Under the pieces are notes generated by a model that saw nothing but the letters and a program-made list of their open reading frames with translations, was not told where the DNA came from and did no database searches. The translations under genes and the position numbers were made by a program. Below, one piece after another: positions 24,874-34,046 of a DNA stretch of 64,000 nucleotides. Numbering within the stretch: the stretch's first letter is position 1; each line of letters opens with the position of its first letter. This DNA is from Megaleporinus macrocephalus (taxonomy: Eukaryota > Chordata > Actinopteri > Characiformes > Anostomidae). Where the stretch lies: assembly GCA_021613375.1 (NCBI GenBank), contig CM038718.1, positions 43,856,166 through 43,920,165 on the forward strand, given 5' to 3'.

Positions 24874-25199
24874 CACTCCTGCTGCGGCTCGTCGATCACC
24901 AGGAGGATTTTGAACTTCTTGGATGCAGGGACAGGTGTCTGCTCCACCAGCCCTGCGGAAGCTGCTGTCTGCTTCACCACGTTGGTGATGGAGCTGAAGA
25001 AGCCCGCTCCAGAGGGCTGGGCAGCTGGCTGGGGTTTCCTCTCGGGGGTCGGAGAGACGGCGGGAGGCTGGGCGGCCTGCTGACCCACTTCGGGTGGAGG
25101 CGGCTGGGGCGGGTCAGGCTTCTGGAGGTCCGATAAGTAGCCGTTGGGCAGGTTGGAGATGAAGGTGCTGTCGGAAAGACGGCGGCGCAGGTAGTTCAT
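24874..25199 (-). CDS. syn2: Synapsin II, coding exon 1 (partial gene)
   Basis: Synapsins are neuronal phosphoproteins that tether synaptic vesicles to each other and to actin. The exon encodes 108 codons plus two bases. Residues 1-28 form domain A, with LRRRLSDS placing the conserved PKA/CaMKI serine at position 9, followed by [10 protein letters not shown]. Residues 29-95 are the proline-rich domain B with [19 protein letters not shown], closest to synapsin II among the paralogues. Residues 96-109 ([15 protein letters not shown] region) begin the conserved domain C. The exon ends ...GAGTG with donor GTACGT at 24873-24868, splitting the last Trp codon. The start is the family start. Later exons, including the ATP-binding domain C, are not in the window, and the gene points left. 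The syn2a/syn2b paralogue cannot be decided. Confidence 0.93.
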
Positions 25200-25420
25200 G
25201 GCTGAGGCAGGTGGAGGTGGGCTGGGATCCTGATGCTGGAGCTGATGCGTGAGACGAGAGGCAGTGATTTTTTTTTACAGGCGCGCAGATCAACGAAGGC
25301 TTTCGGGATGCAGCCGCCGAGCGTCCTCAGAGCCGATCGTGGACCGTTTGAGTGGAATGGGTTCCCTCCTAGCCTCGCTGTGTTTCCTCTCCTCCCTCCC
25401 TCCCTCTAGCCTGCCCAGGC

Positions 25421-25428
25421 TGACGTCG
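25421..25428. promoter_or_regulatory. CRE-like site
   Basis: 'tgacgtcg' differs from the consensus palindrome 'tgacgtca' at one base. Mammalian synapsin promoters are known to use CRE-type elements; activity here is inferred. Confidence 0.4.
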
Positions 25429-25440
25429 CAGGCTTCTGCC

Positions 25441-25450
25441 GGCCAATCAG
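25441..25450 (-). promoter_or_regulatory. CCAAT box (NF-Y type)
   Basis: 'ggccaatcag' on the plus strand, thus an inverted CCAAT box 240 bp upstream of the syn2 ATG, within the GC-rich island. Confidence 0.45.
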
Positions 25451-25620
25451 GTTCAGCTGCTGCGGCCTGAATGCCTGCAGGAGATGCTCCCTCTCTGTTC
25501 TCTGCCGCTCCCCCCTCCCCCCATCCTGCTGCCTCTCCACCGTCACGTCTCCTTTTCTCCGCTGTGGGGAAAGGAGGGGGGAAAAAAAACAAATAAATAA
25601 ATAAAAGCGACGAGGGGGGT

Positions 25621-25989
25621 TTCCACTGCATGCATACGGCATAAAATGGAGGCAACTTTATGTAGACGTGTTCTCCCAGCTACATGTTTGCGCTACCTTT
25701 GGAAATCTCTGTGCAAAGAGAGAACACAAAATGGCACATGGGAGGCTATTATGGTGTTTGTGCTTCAGGGAGCAGCAAGCCGAGTGTTCACTGCCTCCTA
25801 CACCCAAACCTCAGGAGTGATTTGAAGCTTGACAGTGAGCATCTGTAATCTGTAATACAGGACAGTGTTGTATATGGACCATATCATCAAAAATCTTTTT
25901 TTTTTTGTTTTGGTAAGTATTATGTAAACACTGTTGAGGTGCATATGCAACACACTGTGCACATCACTGCCATCCAAGAAGAAACATGC
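25621..25989. other. Intergenic DNA between syn2 and vgll4
   Basis: Leaves the GC-rich island and becomes AT-rich. No gene, repeat or clear regulatory motif was recognised. Confidence 0.4.
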
Positions 25990-26505
25990 ATGTCCATTTT
26001 TGTCTATTTGCCGTTTACACTTTGTGAAAATTTCATGAATTCATGAATGGACCAATAGAAATGCTCCAAAATAGCTCTGAATATTCTGGTTCCATTCACT
26101 TACATTGAAAGTAAAGAAGGTTTTGGTCCTCTTCTGTAAAGACAGTATGTTAATGTGTAAGTCAATAGAACCAGAATTTCAGTAGCTGTAGAACAAATGT
26201 CCAATGAAAAACGTGTCTCCATTTTTGTCGATTTTTCCCCCCATACATTAACACGACCATTTACATTGTGTAAAACAAAATCATGAATTCATGAATGGAC
26301 CAATAAGATCGCTCCAAAATAACTCGGAAGAAATTCCGGTTCCATTGACGTACATTGAAAGAATATTCTAAATCAACACATTAGCATACCGTCTTTACAG
26401 GAGAGGACAAAAACTTCCTTTACATTCAATGTAAGTCAATGGAACCAAAATTTTTCCCCAGCTATTTTGGACCATTTCTATTTCTGTTTTTCATTGGGGA
26501 GTGGC
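25990..26505. mobile_element. Palindromic MITE cluster (family M)
   Basis: Arms reading 'catgaatggaccaata' ... 'ggttccattgacgtacattg' (26288-26355) face their inverse 'caatgtaagtcaatggaacc' ... 'ttttggaccatttcta' (26427-26481). A second, partial copy lies at 25990-26200. Single arms recur at 6425, 16400, 33140, 38275, 51580 and 53485. No coding content. Located in the syn2/vgll4 intergenic interval. Confidence 0.75.
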
Positions 26506-28161
26506 GTTATATATTTGCTCTACAGTTGCTTAGCCTCGCCCACTTACTATGATGTTGAAAGGGGTGTCTGATTGCTTTTTGTAAAATGGGACTCGATTAC
26601 AAAACAGAGCTCTCTTATTATTAAAACAGCAGGTTTAAAGTGGTGCAAATCTAACATACCTTCAGTAAATAACTCCTCACGCTCTGCTAACTGAGCGTTC
26701 AGTGAAAATATGCGGTGTTCCGGCTCGGTAAATAGGAAATAAACAAAGTAGATCATACAGGGGACTGAACTTTATGCATTGTCAAGAAGGAGAGATGGCC
26801 AGGAAACAGTCAAAGGTCTGAAGAAATAAGAAAGTGGACCAGGCAAAAGGGGACAGCTGAGTTATAACGGTTTTGCACCTTATCCAGGTTCTAATTGTTT
26901 ATTGCCTCCTAAATCATTGAGGAGAGGCTGTGTGGCATGTATCAAAAGCATTTTTATAAACAAAAAAAATTTTATAAAGTTTCTGTTACAGCAGCTGGTG
27001 AGCAGTGCTACCGTTGGTTAAAGCTGTTAATTAAATAAACTGCCAAATCTCTTTCCTGGTTTTCACTCACCAAAATCTGAATAGTCCACCATTACACAGG
27101 AATCGATGAGTCGACTCCCAGCAGTTTGACTCATTTTTGAGTCACTGGCCTAGATTCGATCCCAACTCCCAGCCATGCTGGAATCAAAGAATCGACACTT
27201 TTTGAACCGATTCTTTTGGAATCGACTCTTCATCACTAGTTCAAATGTGAGCAATCGTTCTCCAGATTCGTTAAGTGCGCCTTTAATTCTAAAGTCGTGT
27301 AAAAATAAATGATGACAATTTGTAGTAGCTATAAAACACCATTTCTGAAATATAACCTCAGACTATTAGTTTGCTATCGTAAGAGTAGACGAATCATTTA
27401 CTAAAAAAAAAGCATCTTTTTAATTGTTAAGTGTTACGACGGGCTACAACACCAGCCGCTGCTGGGAGCGGATACACGGGGAAAATTTTAGACTGGGTCA
27501 AAAGATATGAACAAACCGCAAAACCGCATAAATGATTCGTCATATACGGGTTTAATATCGCCAAACAGTTTTCTATGAGCTCTCACAGGTGCCTTTCTTC
27601 CCCACATCGCTCCACAATGATCCCTGTAGTGAACGTCACCAGCGCAGGCCAACCCACAGCGCTGCAGGGCTTGTAGGCTAACATGCTAAAGTAGTTAGCC
27701 CTTTCACGTTATTTGGACTGTTTCGTCCAAATAACGACTAAAATACGAAATATCTGGACTGTGAAAACGGGGCGCGTTCTCTATTTTGAAACAAGAAGCT
27801 CCGTTGTCTTCGAAAGTTCGGTCAAATGTGGACATTTGACGGTTTTTGTGGTCAGTGGTTGGTATATTTAGGTAAAGGACGCTGGTTAGCAACATTAGCG
27901 CAGTTGTGAACTTCTGCTCGCTGTTGTTGGTGATGCAGCTTCGTCGCCGCAGCTTATGCGGTTCAGTCTTGTTAATTATACGGTTTAGTAGCTTGCTTTG
28001 TTGCTAAAGCGTATAAACGACAGCTCCGTTAACAGCTCGGGCCCTTTCTGTGACTTTAACAAGAAGAAACATTTCACTAGTTCGCACTTTTCGTCGCTGC
28101 TAAGCTAGCTAGCTACTACTTTGGTTGGCTGGCTAGCTAGCTTGGCTAGCTCTGAAGCTAA
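26506..28161 (+). promoter_or_regulatory. vgll4: vgll4 upstream region, promoter and 5' UTR
   Basis: No gene lies between the MITE cluster and the vgll4 start. From about 27400 CpG content rises ('gccgctgctgggagcgg', 'cttcgtcgccgcagc'), suggesting the promoter lies here. Immediately before the start codon, 28100-28160 is made mostly of 'gctagctagc' units, which would lie in the 5' UTR. No TATA box is convincing. The transcription start is not determined. Confidence 0.5.
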
Positions 28162-28252
28162 ATGCTTCTCCCGAGAATGGACCTTTTGAGCCACCAATTT
28201 ATGGATAAAATGAACAACAACATCGGAAGACTTCATTACGATTCGTATGATG
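28162..28252 (+). CDS. vgll4: vgll4 coding exon 1
   Basis: Thirty codons plus one base, donor 'gtaagg'. The first ATG (28162) has a weak context (T at -3, C at +4). The in-frame ATG at 28177 (Met6) has A at -3 and G at +4. Both methionines exist in the human isoform with this N-terminus, so 28162 is taken as the start, but Met6 may be used often. Confidence 0.9.
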
Positions 28253-28601
28253 GTAAGGAAGCCCCTAAAACACCTTGTTAAAACCGTCCGTGGCAAGTTT
28301 TCGCTAGTACGTTATTATGCTAGCTAGTCAGCCACCGTTGATCAAACTAGAACTTGTACATCTTTGTTGGTGTCGGTTGTTTGTAAATAGTCATAGTATG
28401 CATACATTAAAATTGTTTTGTTAGTGTTTTTGTTAGGTTTCTGTAAAAACAGCTCGACTGCTTGCTTTTTGAAGTTAGCTTCTTATTCGAGTTCTCCGTT
28501 CCACCTTAAGTAGTGCAACAGGCGCCAAGTTAACTGCTGCACTATTTAAGGTGGAACGGAGCTAACTTCAGCCACGTCCAAGGGATTTTTAAGATGATGT
28601 A

Positions 28602-28636
<35 letters not shown>

Positions 28637-31600
28637 CCAAATTTAACCTCAATGTTATGTGCTCATCCTGCCTTTCTTGTTAGTACGTACTCTGTATTGT
28701 AAAACAGTGAGCGTAACTACATTGTCTTCGTTCCAGATGATTCAGGGGACTCCAGGATGCATGCCTTGTCCTCTTCCGTGGGGAGCAGCAGGACAGGGAC
28801 CCCTATTAGCCCAGTGAAAAGAAAGTATGACGATGAACAAGTTGGAAACAGCCACGACTACGACAGTGAACAAATGACAAAAATGAGTCGCCTCCTCACG
28901 TCTCACCTGTAAGTGTGAGATTGCGATTAGAAAGATTTCCACGTTGTTGTTGCATTAGCACTGTCATGGAATTGGTGCCCGACCCTGACCAGGTCTGACT
29001 GGTGCTGCTCGACCCAAACCTTCTCACTTGCAGACACCTGTTTTTCCTGATTTGTTACTAAGCTAATCATTTTGTCAGTGGAAATAAACTTGAAGGATAT
29101 CAAATATCACCTGAACCGGGCTTGAAACTAAGGCTTTCTTAGTTTTGTGGTTGTCTCTTGCTGGCATGGCCATGTTAAACCATTGGACTCAACAGTAGCA
29201 TTCACAGCAATACATTCTAACTACATTAGCAGCGCTTATTGCTGTTTCTTCCATTCTGGTCCAAGAGATCCCAGGGTCCATCTGTGATTTTGTGGTTTCC
29301 CTGCTTAAACACACCTGATTCAGCTACTTTGTAAATTTCTAGGTTTAGTGGGTGCATTTAAGCAGTAAACTCACTTAACTTACTGGATACTGGCCTTCCA
29401 GCACTAGAACTAAAGAACTGTGGAATCTTTGATGTAGGGGTGTAATGTTTTGTGATACTCTGTTATCTCAATAACACAGTATTTATTTTTAATTCATTGT
29501 ATTATGTAAATATTTGTCACATAATCAAAGGAACACCACTGACATCAGCATTAAAAGACAGTATGACATGTTTTTTTAAAATACTGTGACAGTATTACAT
29601 TTAGAAAATGTGCATTCAGCATGTGATGCACCATAATTGGCTTTGATTATTGATACTGGGTCCACGATTTGGTACACAGCATGAACAAAATTTATATTAA
29701 GAAAATTGATAAGTAATGTTGTGTTTAAACAGTAAAGCAGTTGTAAAAATGTCCAGTCTCACAATGCACATTGTAATATCACTATTTCACTATGTATTGC
29801 ACTGTATCACCATGTTTACAGTATGGCAGTATGTTGAATAGTAGCCCCTGTATTATGATATATTTCGTATCACCAGGTTTTATTGTCAGCAGCCTGCCTG
29901 TTGTTGTAACCCTGGTTTTTATGAGCATGTCGTGGCTAATCGCCCATCAAAGCACTGACCAGCCGTGTTCCTTATCCGAAAGATTATTAGATCATTAATC
30001 TGTGTCATAAGACCCTTATTGCTTATTTGAAATTGAAGTGTAGAACCATTATGGCTGTGTGTGTTACCATAAGCTGTTTTATTATTTGTATTCATTTCCA
30101 GGGGAGCTCCTTCCAATGGAGATAGTAGGCAAGAAGCGTGGAATCACTGCCACAACCCTTTTGAGCACGCCTCGTCTGCCATCAGCGGCCTCCACGGAAG
30201 CCGCCTGTACGCTCCCTTTCCCGTCTTTGCGATGGAGCAGCCGCTCGCCTTGACCAAAAACAGCATGGACACTGCGAGGTCCAGTCTTCTGTCGCCACTT
30301 GGATCTGCTGAACGTCAGCAGGTGAGCACTGTCTTCACGTTTGATTTAGTAAGTCTTACTGACGAAGCTTTCTTGACTCAGTAGCAGGACAGTGCAGATT
30401 GAGTAATTGTGCTGTTTTCTTTTTTTTAAATTTTTTTTATGCGACTCAGAATCGTCCATCTGTGATAACATGTGCCCCAGCGAGCAACCGCACATGCAAC
30501 CTCTCGAACTGCCACATGTCTCCGAACAGTTGCAGCTCTGGAGGGACTAACGTAAAGAGCAAGACTAATGGTAAGATGGGCTACGTGTGCAACTAGAACT
30601 GTTAATTTCAATTACAGACCCTATTTCTGGAAACGTTGGGACATACTATGTCCTAATAATATCTAAATTCTAAAAATTCTAAAGAAAAAATGCAGTTAAA
30701 GCAAGAATATCATGAAGCCTATATAACTGACTAAACCAGTGCTTTACAAAATTAGTATTTTGGCTGACCAACATAATTGTATTTTGTAAATACCAACAAA
30801 TTTTAATGCAACACACTTGAAAAAATGTTATCCAGCTTGCACTGTTTTGAAACGTTTCATAATAAGCAGGCAAACTGGTAACAGTTGTGAAGATCATGAT
30901 TGGGTGTGGCAGGAGCCATAAAAGGCACCAAACTGGATTGTGGCTCATCAGTTAGTTTCAAATGTGATAGAATTGTCAAACATTTCTCATCACACGATTA
31001 CAAAGAACTAGGGTTGGACGATTTTCACGACTGATTCGGTTAATTCGAAGACAGTTTAAACACGATTTTCAAAATGTTGCAGTCGAGATTTTACATAGAC
31101 ATTTTATTTTTTTTAATCAAAAATATCTGCTGCTCATTTCTGAAGTGACACGAACGCAAAAATAACCCTTCTTACCGTGGTTACCTTGGTCACCAGTGCT
31201 TCCCTCAGACCAACGTACGCACACTTTCAAAACAAAGCAGCAGCCAACACTGGGCCGAGGACTGAGCTTGTACCAAAAACAGGTGGAAGTGTCAGTTCAG
31301 TGGTTTGGAATTGGTACGGTTTTGAGAAGTTAGATGTTGAACAAAACCATTGAATGTGTAGACTGTGTCGAAAGTGTGTTGCCACCAAAAGTAGCCGCAC
31401 AACAAATTTGTTCCAGCACCTATGACCAAAACACCCTGTGGGACAGGACCAGTGGCGGAAACAACAGCATGAAACAACCGGCTGCTCTAAGGCTTTCACT
31501 AAAAGACAGCTAATGTTAGCGGTTTCATTTTCCAGCGCCGCCTTGATGACAAAAGTAGCAATCGTTGGGCAGCAATAACGGAGGCGGTGGCCCTTCAGAT

Positions 31601-34046
31601 CACAAAAGACATGATCCCTCAAAAATAAACATAAAAGAAAAGTTTAAGAGTTCTAGACAGTACAATTGTTCTATTTTGGCATGCAAACATTTTCCATTTA
31701 AAGAAAAAAATAAAATAATTAAAATTTCTTATTGCTTTGTTATGCAAGAACTAAAAAAAATCAATCGAATCATGAATCGGTCATAAATGTGAATAAAAAT
31801 CTAGATTTTTTTTTATTATCCCAATATCGTCCAGCCCTACAAAGAACTTAATATTACATAATATTGTGAAAATATTCTGTGAATCTGGAGAAGTCTCAGT
31901 TTGTGTAGGGCACGCACGGAAACCGCTGTTGAATGCGTTTGACCTTTTAAACCCTCAAAAGGCACCACATGGGAAACTGTCATGCTGCTGTGTTAAATAT
32001 AGCCACATGGACTCGGGAGCACTTTGGAAAGCCGTTGTCACTCAACGTAGTTCGCTGTTGCATCAACGCTGTCACGTGAGGAGAAGACAGTATATCAGTT
32101 CTATAGGAGCCCTGCTGAGCTGTCTGGACCCAAGCTCATCCCATATGGTCTGGAATACAGTTGAAATGTGTTCTGTGGTCTGTCGTGTACATATTTTGGC
32201 TTGTTTTTAGGAAACGGACGTTCAGTGGCAAAGATAAAAGTCTGGATGGTGCGCTTTTATCAGAGAAAGCTGTGAAAGCCAGTATCTGTCATGAGATGGG
32301 TGTCATAGTGTGAAGGTATTACTAACATGGGGGGGGGTATGTTGGGATTATAGAGAGGCATATGCTGCCCTCAACACACTATCTTTTTCTGGGAGATCCA
32401 TTGTGATTTCAGCAGGACAGAGCCAAACCTCATTCTACACAGACTACAAGAGGCTGTGTGCTTGTGTAGCCTGCCTGGAGTCCATATCGGTCTTCTATTA
32501 AAAATGTATGAAGTGTCATGAAGAAGAGAAGCAGTTGATAACCACAGAGTATTGAGCAGGTACAATCTTGTATCAAGCAATAATAGGCGAATATTTTACT
32601 AGCTTCAACAATTAGTATCCTCAGTTCCTAAATAGTTATAATAAGTGTAATTAAAATGAAAGGTGGTGTAACATGGCGGTGAACCTGCCTCTGTCCCGAC
32701 TATTTTGTCTGTGTTGCATCGAATTCTAAATTTTAAATAAAGGGTTAAATAAAGGTATGTAAGAATGAACAAATCATAGATTATTTTTCTTCCCTCAAGT
32801 TTATTTCAAGGTTTTTGTAATAAGAAGAGCTTAAAACTTACATTATGAAGAGAAATTACATAGATAATGGACAATGTGCACAAAAGATGCATGTGTATAT
32901 ATGGGTGATTTTTCAATTAGTGGAATTTTTACGTCCCTAGGTTATAAAGTTCTGTTAAAATTACTTTATTACAAAACAAACATTTTAGATATTAAAAAGA
33001 TCAATCATTGCATCACCAAAAAATTACACAGCAAAAATAATTATGATTTTCAATTTTTTATAATGATTTAAACAAACATTTTGCTACTTTTGCCTTTAAA
33101 ACTTGCTAAAATGCTATTATTTATTTATTTATTTACTTTCAATAGAAGTCAATGGAACCAGAATTTTTTTTTTCGTCATGAAATTTTCATACAATGTAAA
33201 CGAGCACTGGCATGTTCAAATTAAAACTCAAATATCAACATATATAAAACAAATTCATGATAAGTCAATAGGGCCGTAAAACAAAACACACTGTTAGCTC
33301 TAATGTTACATTATGTTATGTCATCAACGTGCATAGAAAACACTGGAGGGAGGAGGCATATCAGGGTTCTTGCAGAGTTTTGTTTCCAAGGCTCCTAGTT
33401 ACACACATTCAAACCAATGACGTTGCTCAGCTGTAAAATGAGCAGAGTTTAAATCATAAACATGACTATGGGAAAACTTATTGACATCAACTTATGCTTA
33501 TACTGCACATGCCTCATCCTTTGTGCAAATGTCAGATGATATGTTCCCAAATTTTCCAGAAACAGGGTTTGTATAATAGCTGTTGAGTCATTTATTAGTT
33601 TGACTTGAACTGTACTGGGTAGCCTTTTAGATATCCCATAGATCCATTATTGTAAATATACCAATGGGAGAGTTTGAAACGTGATATCATTTAAATTTGT
33701 CTTGTATCATAGCCGATTCTTATTAATGAAGTTAAATAGAAATGAAAAGAAGTCATTTTATTACTGACCTAAATTGTGATGATGGCAGGTTTTCCGAAGC
33801 ATGGCAACAGTAATTTAAGTGTTCTCAAATGCCTATTTGCCTCCAGCTAACACTGTCTGTGACCCTGTGATAGAAGAGCATTTCCGTCGGAGTCTAGGCA
33901 AGATCTACAAGGAGCCAGAGCCGGCCTCTAACTCTGTGTCCATCACGGGATCTGTGGATGATCACTTTGCTCAGGCGTTGGGTGAGACCTGGTTGCAGAT
34001 CAAGGCAAAGGGCAGTGGCTCCGGAAGTCCTGAGTCTACTTCGTAA
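28162..34046 (+). CDS. vgll4: Vestigial-like family member 4, complete five-exon gene
   Basis: VGLL4 binds TEAD transcription factors in the nucleus and competes with YAP/TAZ, restraining Hippo-pathway growth output. Joining 28162-28252, 28737-28908, 30102-30321, 30450-30570 and 33847-34046 gives 804 bp, 267 residues plus stop; every intron is GT-AG. Residues 6-22 (MDLLSHQFMDKMNNNIG) match the short-N-terminus human isoform; 58-60 is a basic KRK; TKMSR (78-82) matches the human KMSR motif; 133-142 is EQPLALTKNS; 162-169 is NRPSVITC. The two TDU TEAD-binding motifs are IEEHFRRSLGKIY (210-222) and VDDHFAQALGETW (238-250), separated by a conserved linker. Human VGLL4 is slightly longer and continues about 24 residues past this stop. 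Paralogue a or b is not assigned. Confidence 0.96.
28471..28571. mobile_element. Palindromic MITE in vgll4 intron 1
   Basis: 'gaagttagct' plus 'ctccgttccaccttaag' on the left face 'taaggtggaacggagctaac' plus 'ttc' on the right, giving about 30-bp arms around a loop centred on 'ggcgccaagtt'. One arm has a 15-bp insertion. Class unknown. Confidence 0.7.
28602..28636. repeat. (GT)n(AT)n microsatellite in vgll4 intron 1
   Basis: About 10 GT units followed by 8 AT units. Confidence 0.95.
28737..28908 (+). CDS. vgll4: vgll4 coding exon 2
   Basis: Acceptor 'ttccag', donor 'gtaagt'. Encodes residues 31-87, including SSRTGTPISPVKRK (47-60), matching human SSHRTGPPPISPSKRK, and the TKMSR motif. Confidence 0.93.
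28909..30101 (+). other. vgll4: vgll4 intron 2
   Basis: 1193 bp, GT-AG. About 29430-29880 is AT-rich and hAT-like ('taggggtgtaatgttttgtg' at its left side), without coding content. The rest is unremarkable. Confidence 0.75.
30102..30321 (+). CDS. vgll4: vgll4 coding exon 3
   Basis: Acceptor 'tttccag', donor 'gtgagc'. Encodes residues 88-161 with SGLHGSRLYAPFPVFAMEQP followed by LALTKNS, aligning with human SLHGSHLY and LEQPLALTKNS. The intron that follows is only 128 bp. Confidence 0.95.
30450..30570 (+). CDS. vgll4: vgll4 coding exon 4
   Basis: Acceptor 'cgactcag', donor 'gtaaga'. Encodes residues 162-201, beginning NRPSVITCAPAS and NCNLS-like TCNLSNC, as in human VGLL4, then a Ser/Gly/Lys-rich stretch less conserved than its surroundings. 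Confidence 0.94.
31009..31839 (+). mobile_element. Nonautonomous hAT element with 8-bp target duplication
   Basis: Terminal inverted repeats 'tagggttggacgat' (left) and 'atcgtccagcccta' (right) differ at one base. The 8-bp duplication 'caaagaac' flanks it exactly at 31001-31008 and 31840-31847. That is the hAT hallmark. It is 831 bp, with only the 5' part of a transposase left. Confidence 0.93.
31300..31640 (+). pseudogene. hAT transposase BED zinc-finger remnant
   Basis: On the plus strand, broken frames read WFGYGFEKLDVEQN, CRLCRKCVATKSS, TTNLFQHL and PKHPVGQ. This is the order of a BED-type zinc finger at the N-terminus of hAT transposases (two Cys, then the His pair). Several stops interrupt it and the catalytic domain is missing. 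Confidence 0.7.
33847..34046 (+). CDS. vgll4: vgll4 coding exon 5 (TDU motifs and stop)
   Basis: Acceptor 'cctccag'. Encodes residues 202-267. Both TDU motifs and the linker KEPEPASNSVSITGSV lie in this exon. The protein ends GSPESTS with TAA at 34044-34046. Confidence 0.97.

Larger units (their letters stand above)
25200..25620 (-). promoter_or_regulatory. syn2: syn2 5' UTR and GC-rich promoter
   Basis: Upstream of the syn2 start the DNA becomes GC- and CpG-rich up to about 25620, after which it returns to AT-rich. It includes a CRE-like 'tgacgtcg' (25421-25428) and a CCAAT box, 'ggccaatcag', at 25441-25450, in inverted orientation relative to the gene. The transcription start is not determined; it is probably between 25230 and 25430. 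Confidence 0.6.
28253..28736 (+). other. vgll4: vgll4 intron 1
   Basis: 484 bp, GT-AG. Holds a palindromic MITE (28471-28571) and a GT/AT microsatellite. Confidence 0.85.
30612..32790 (+). mobile_element. IS630/Tc1-type transposon relic, interrupted by a hAT element
   Basis: The left end 'acagaccctatttctggaaa' plus 'cgttgggacat' and the right-side strings 'gcttcaacaattagtatcct' and 'ctgtcccgactattttg' are the ends of a widespread fish element of the IS630/Tc1-mariner group, recalled as the ISRm11-like type. Decayed transposase sequence lies between 31900 and 32500, for example 'ttctgtggtctgtcgtg' and 'gaggcatatgctgccctcaa'. All frames are broken. Excluding the hAT insert it is about 1.3 kb. 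Confidence 0.65.
30571..33846 (+). other. vgll4: vgll4 intron 4, transposon-filled
   Basis: 3276 bp. More than 2 kb is made of an IS630/Tc1-type relic with a hAT element inside it. A family M MITE arm follows at 33140-33260. Confidence 0.85.

Noticed and set aside
31227..31622. 131-codon minus-strand frame in vgll4 intron 4
   Set aside because: It is antisense to the hAT transposase remnant, whose plus-strand BED-finger pieces are the real signal.
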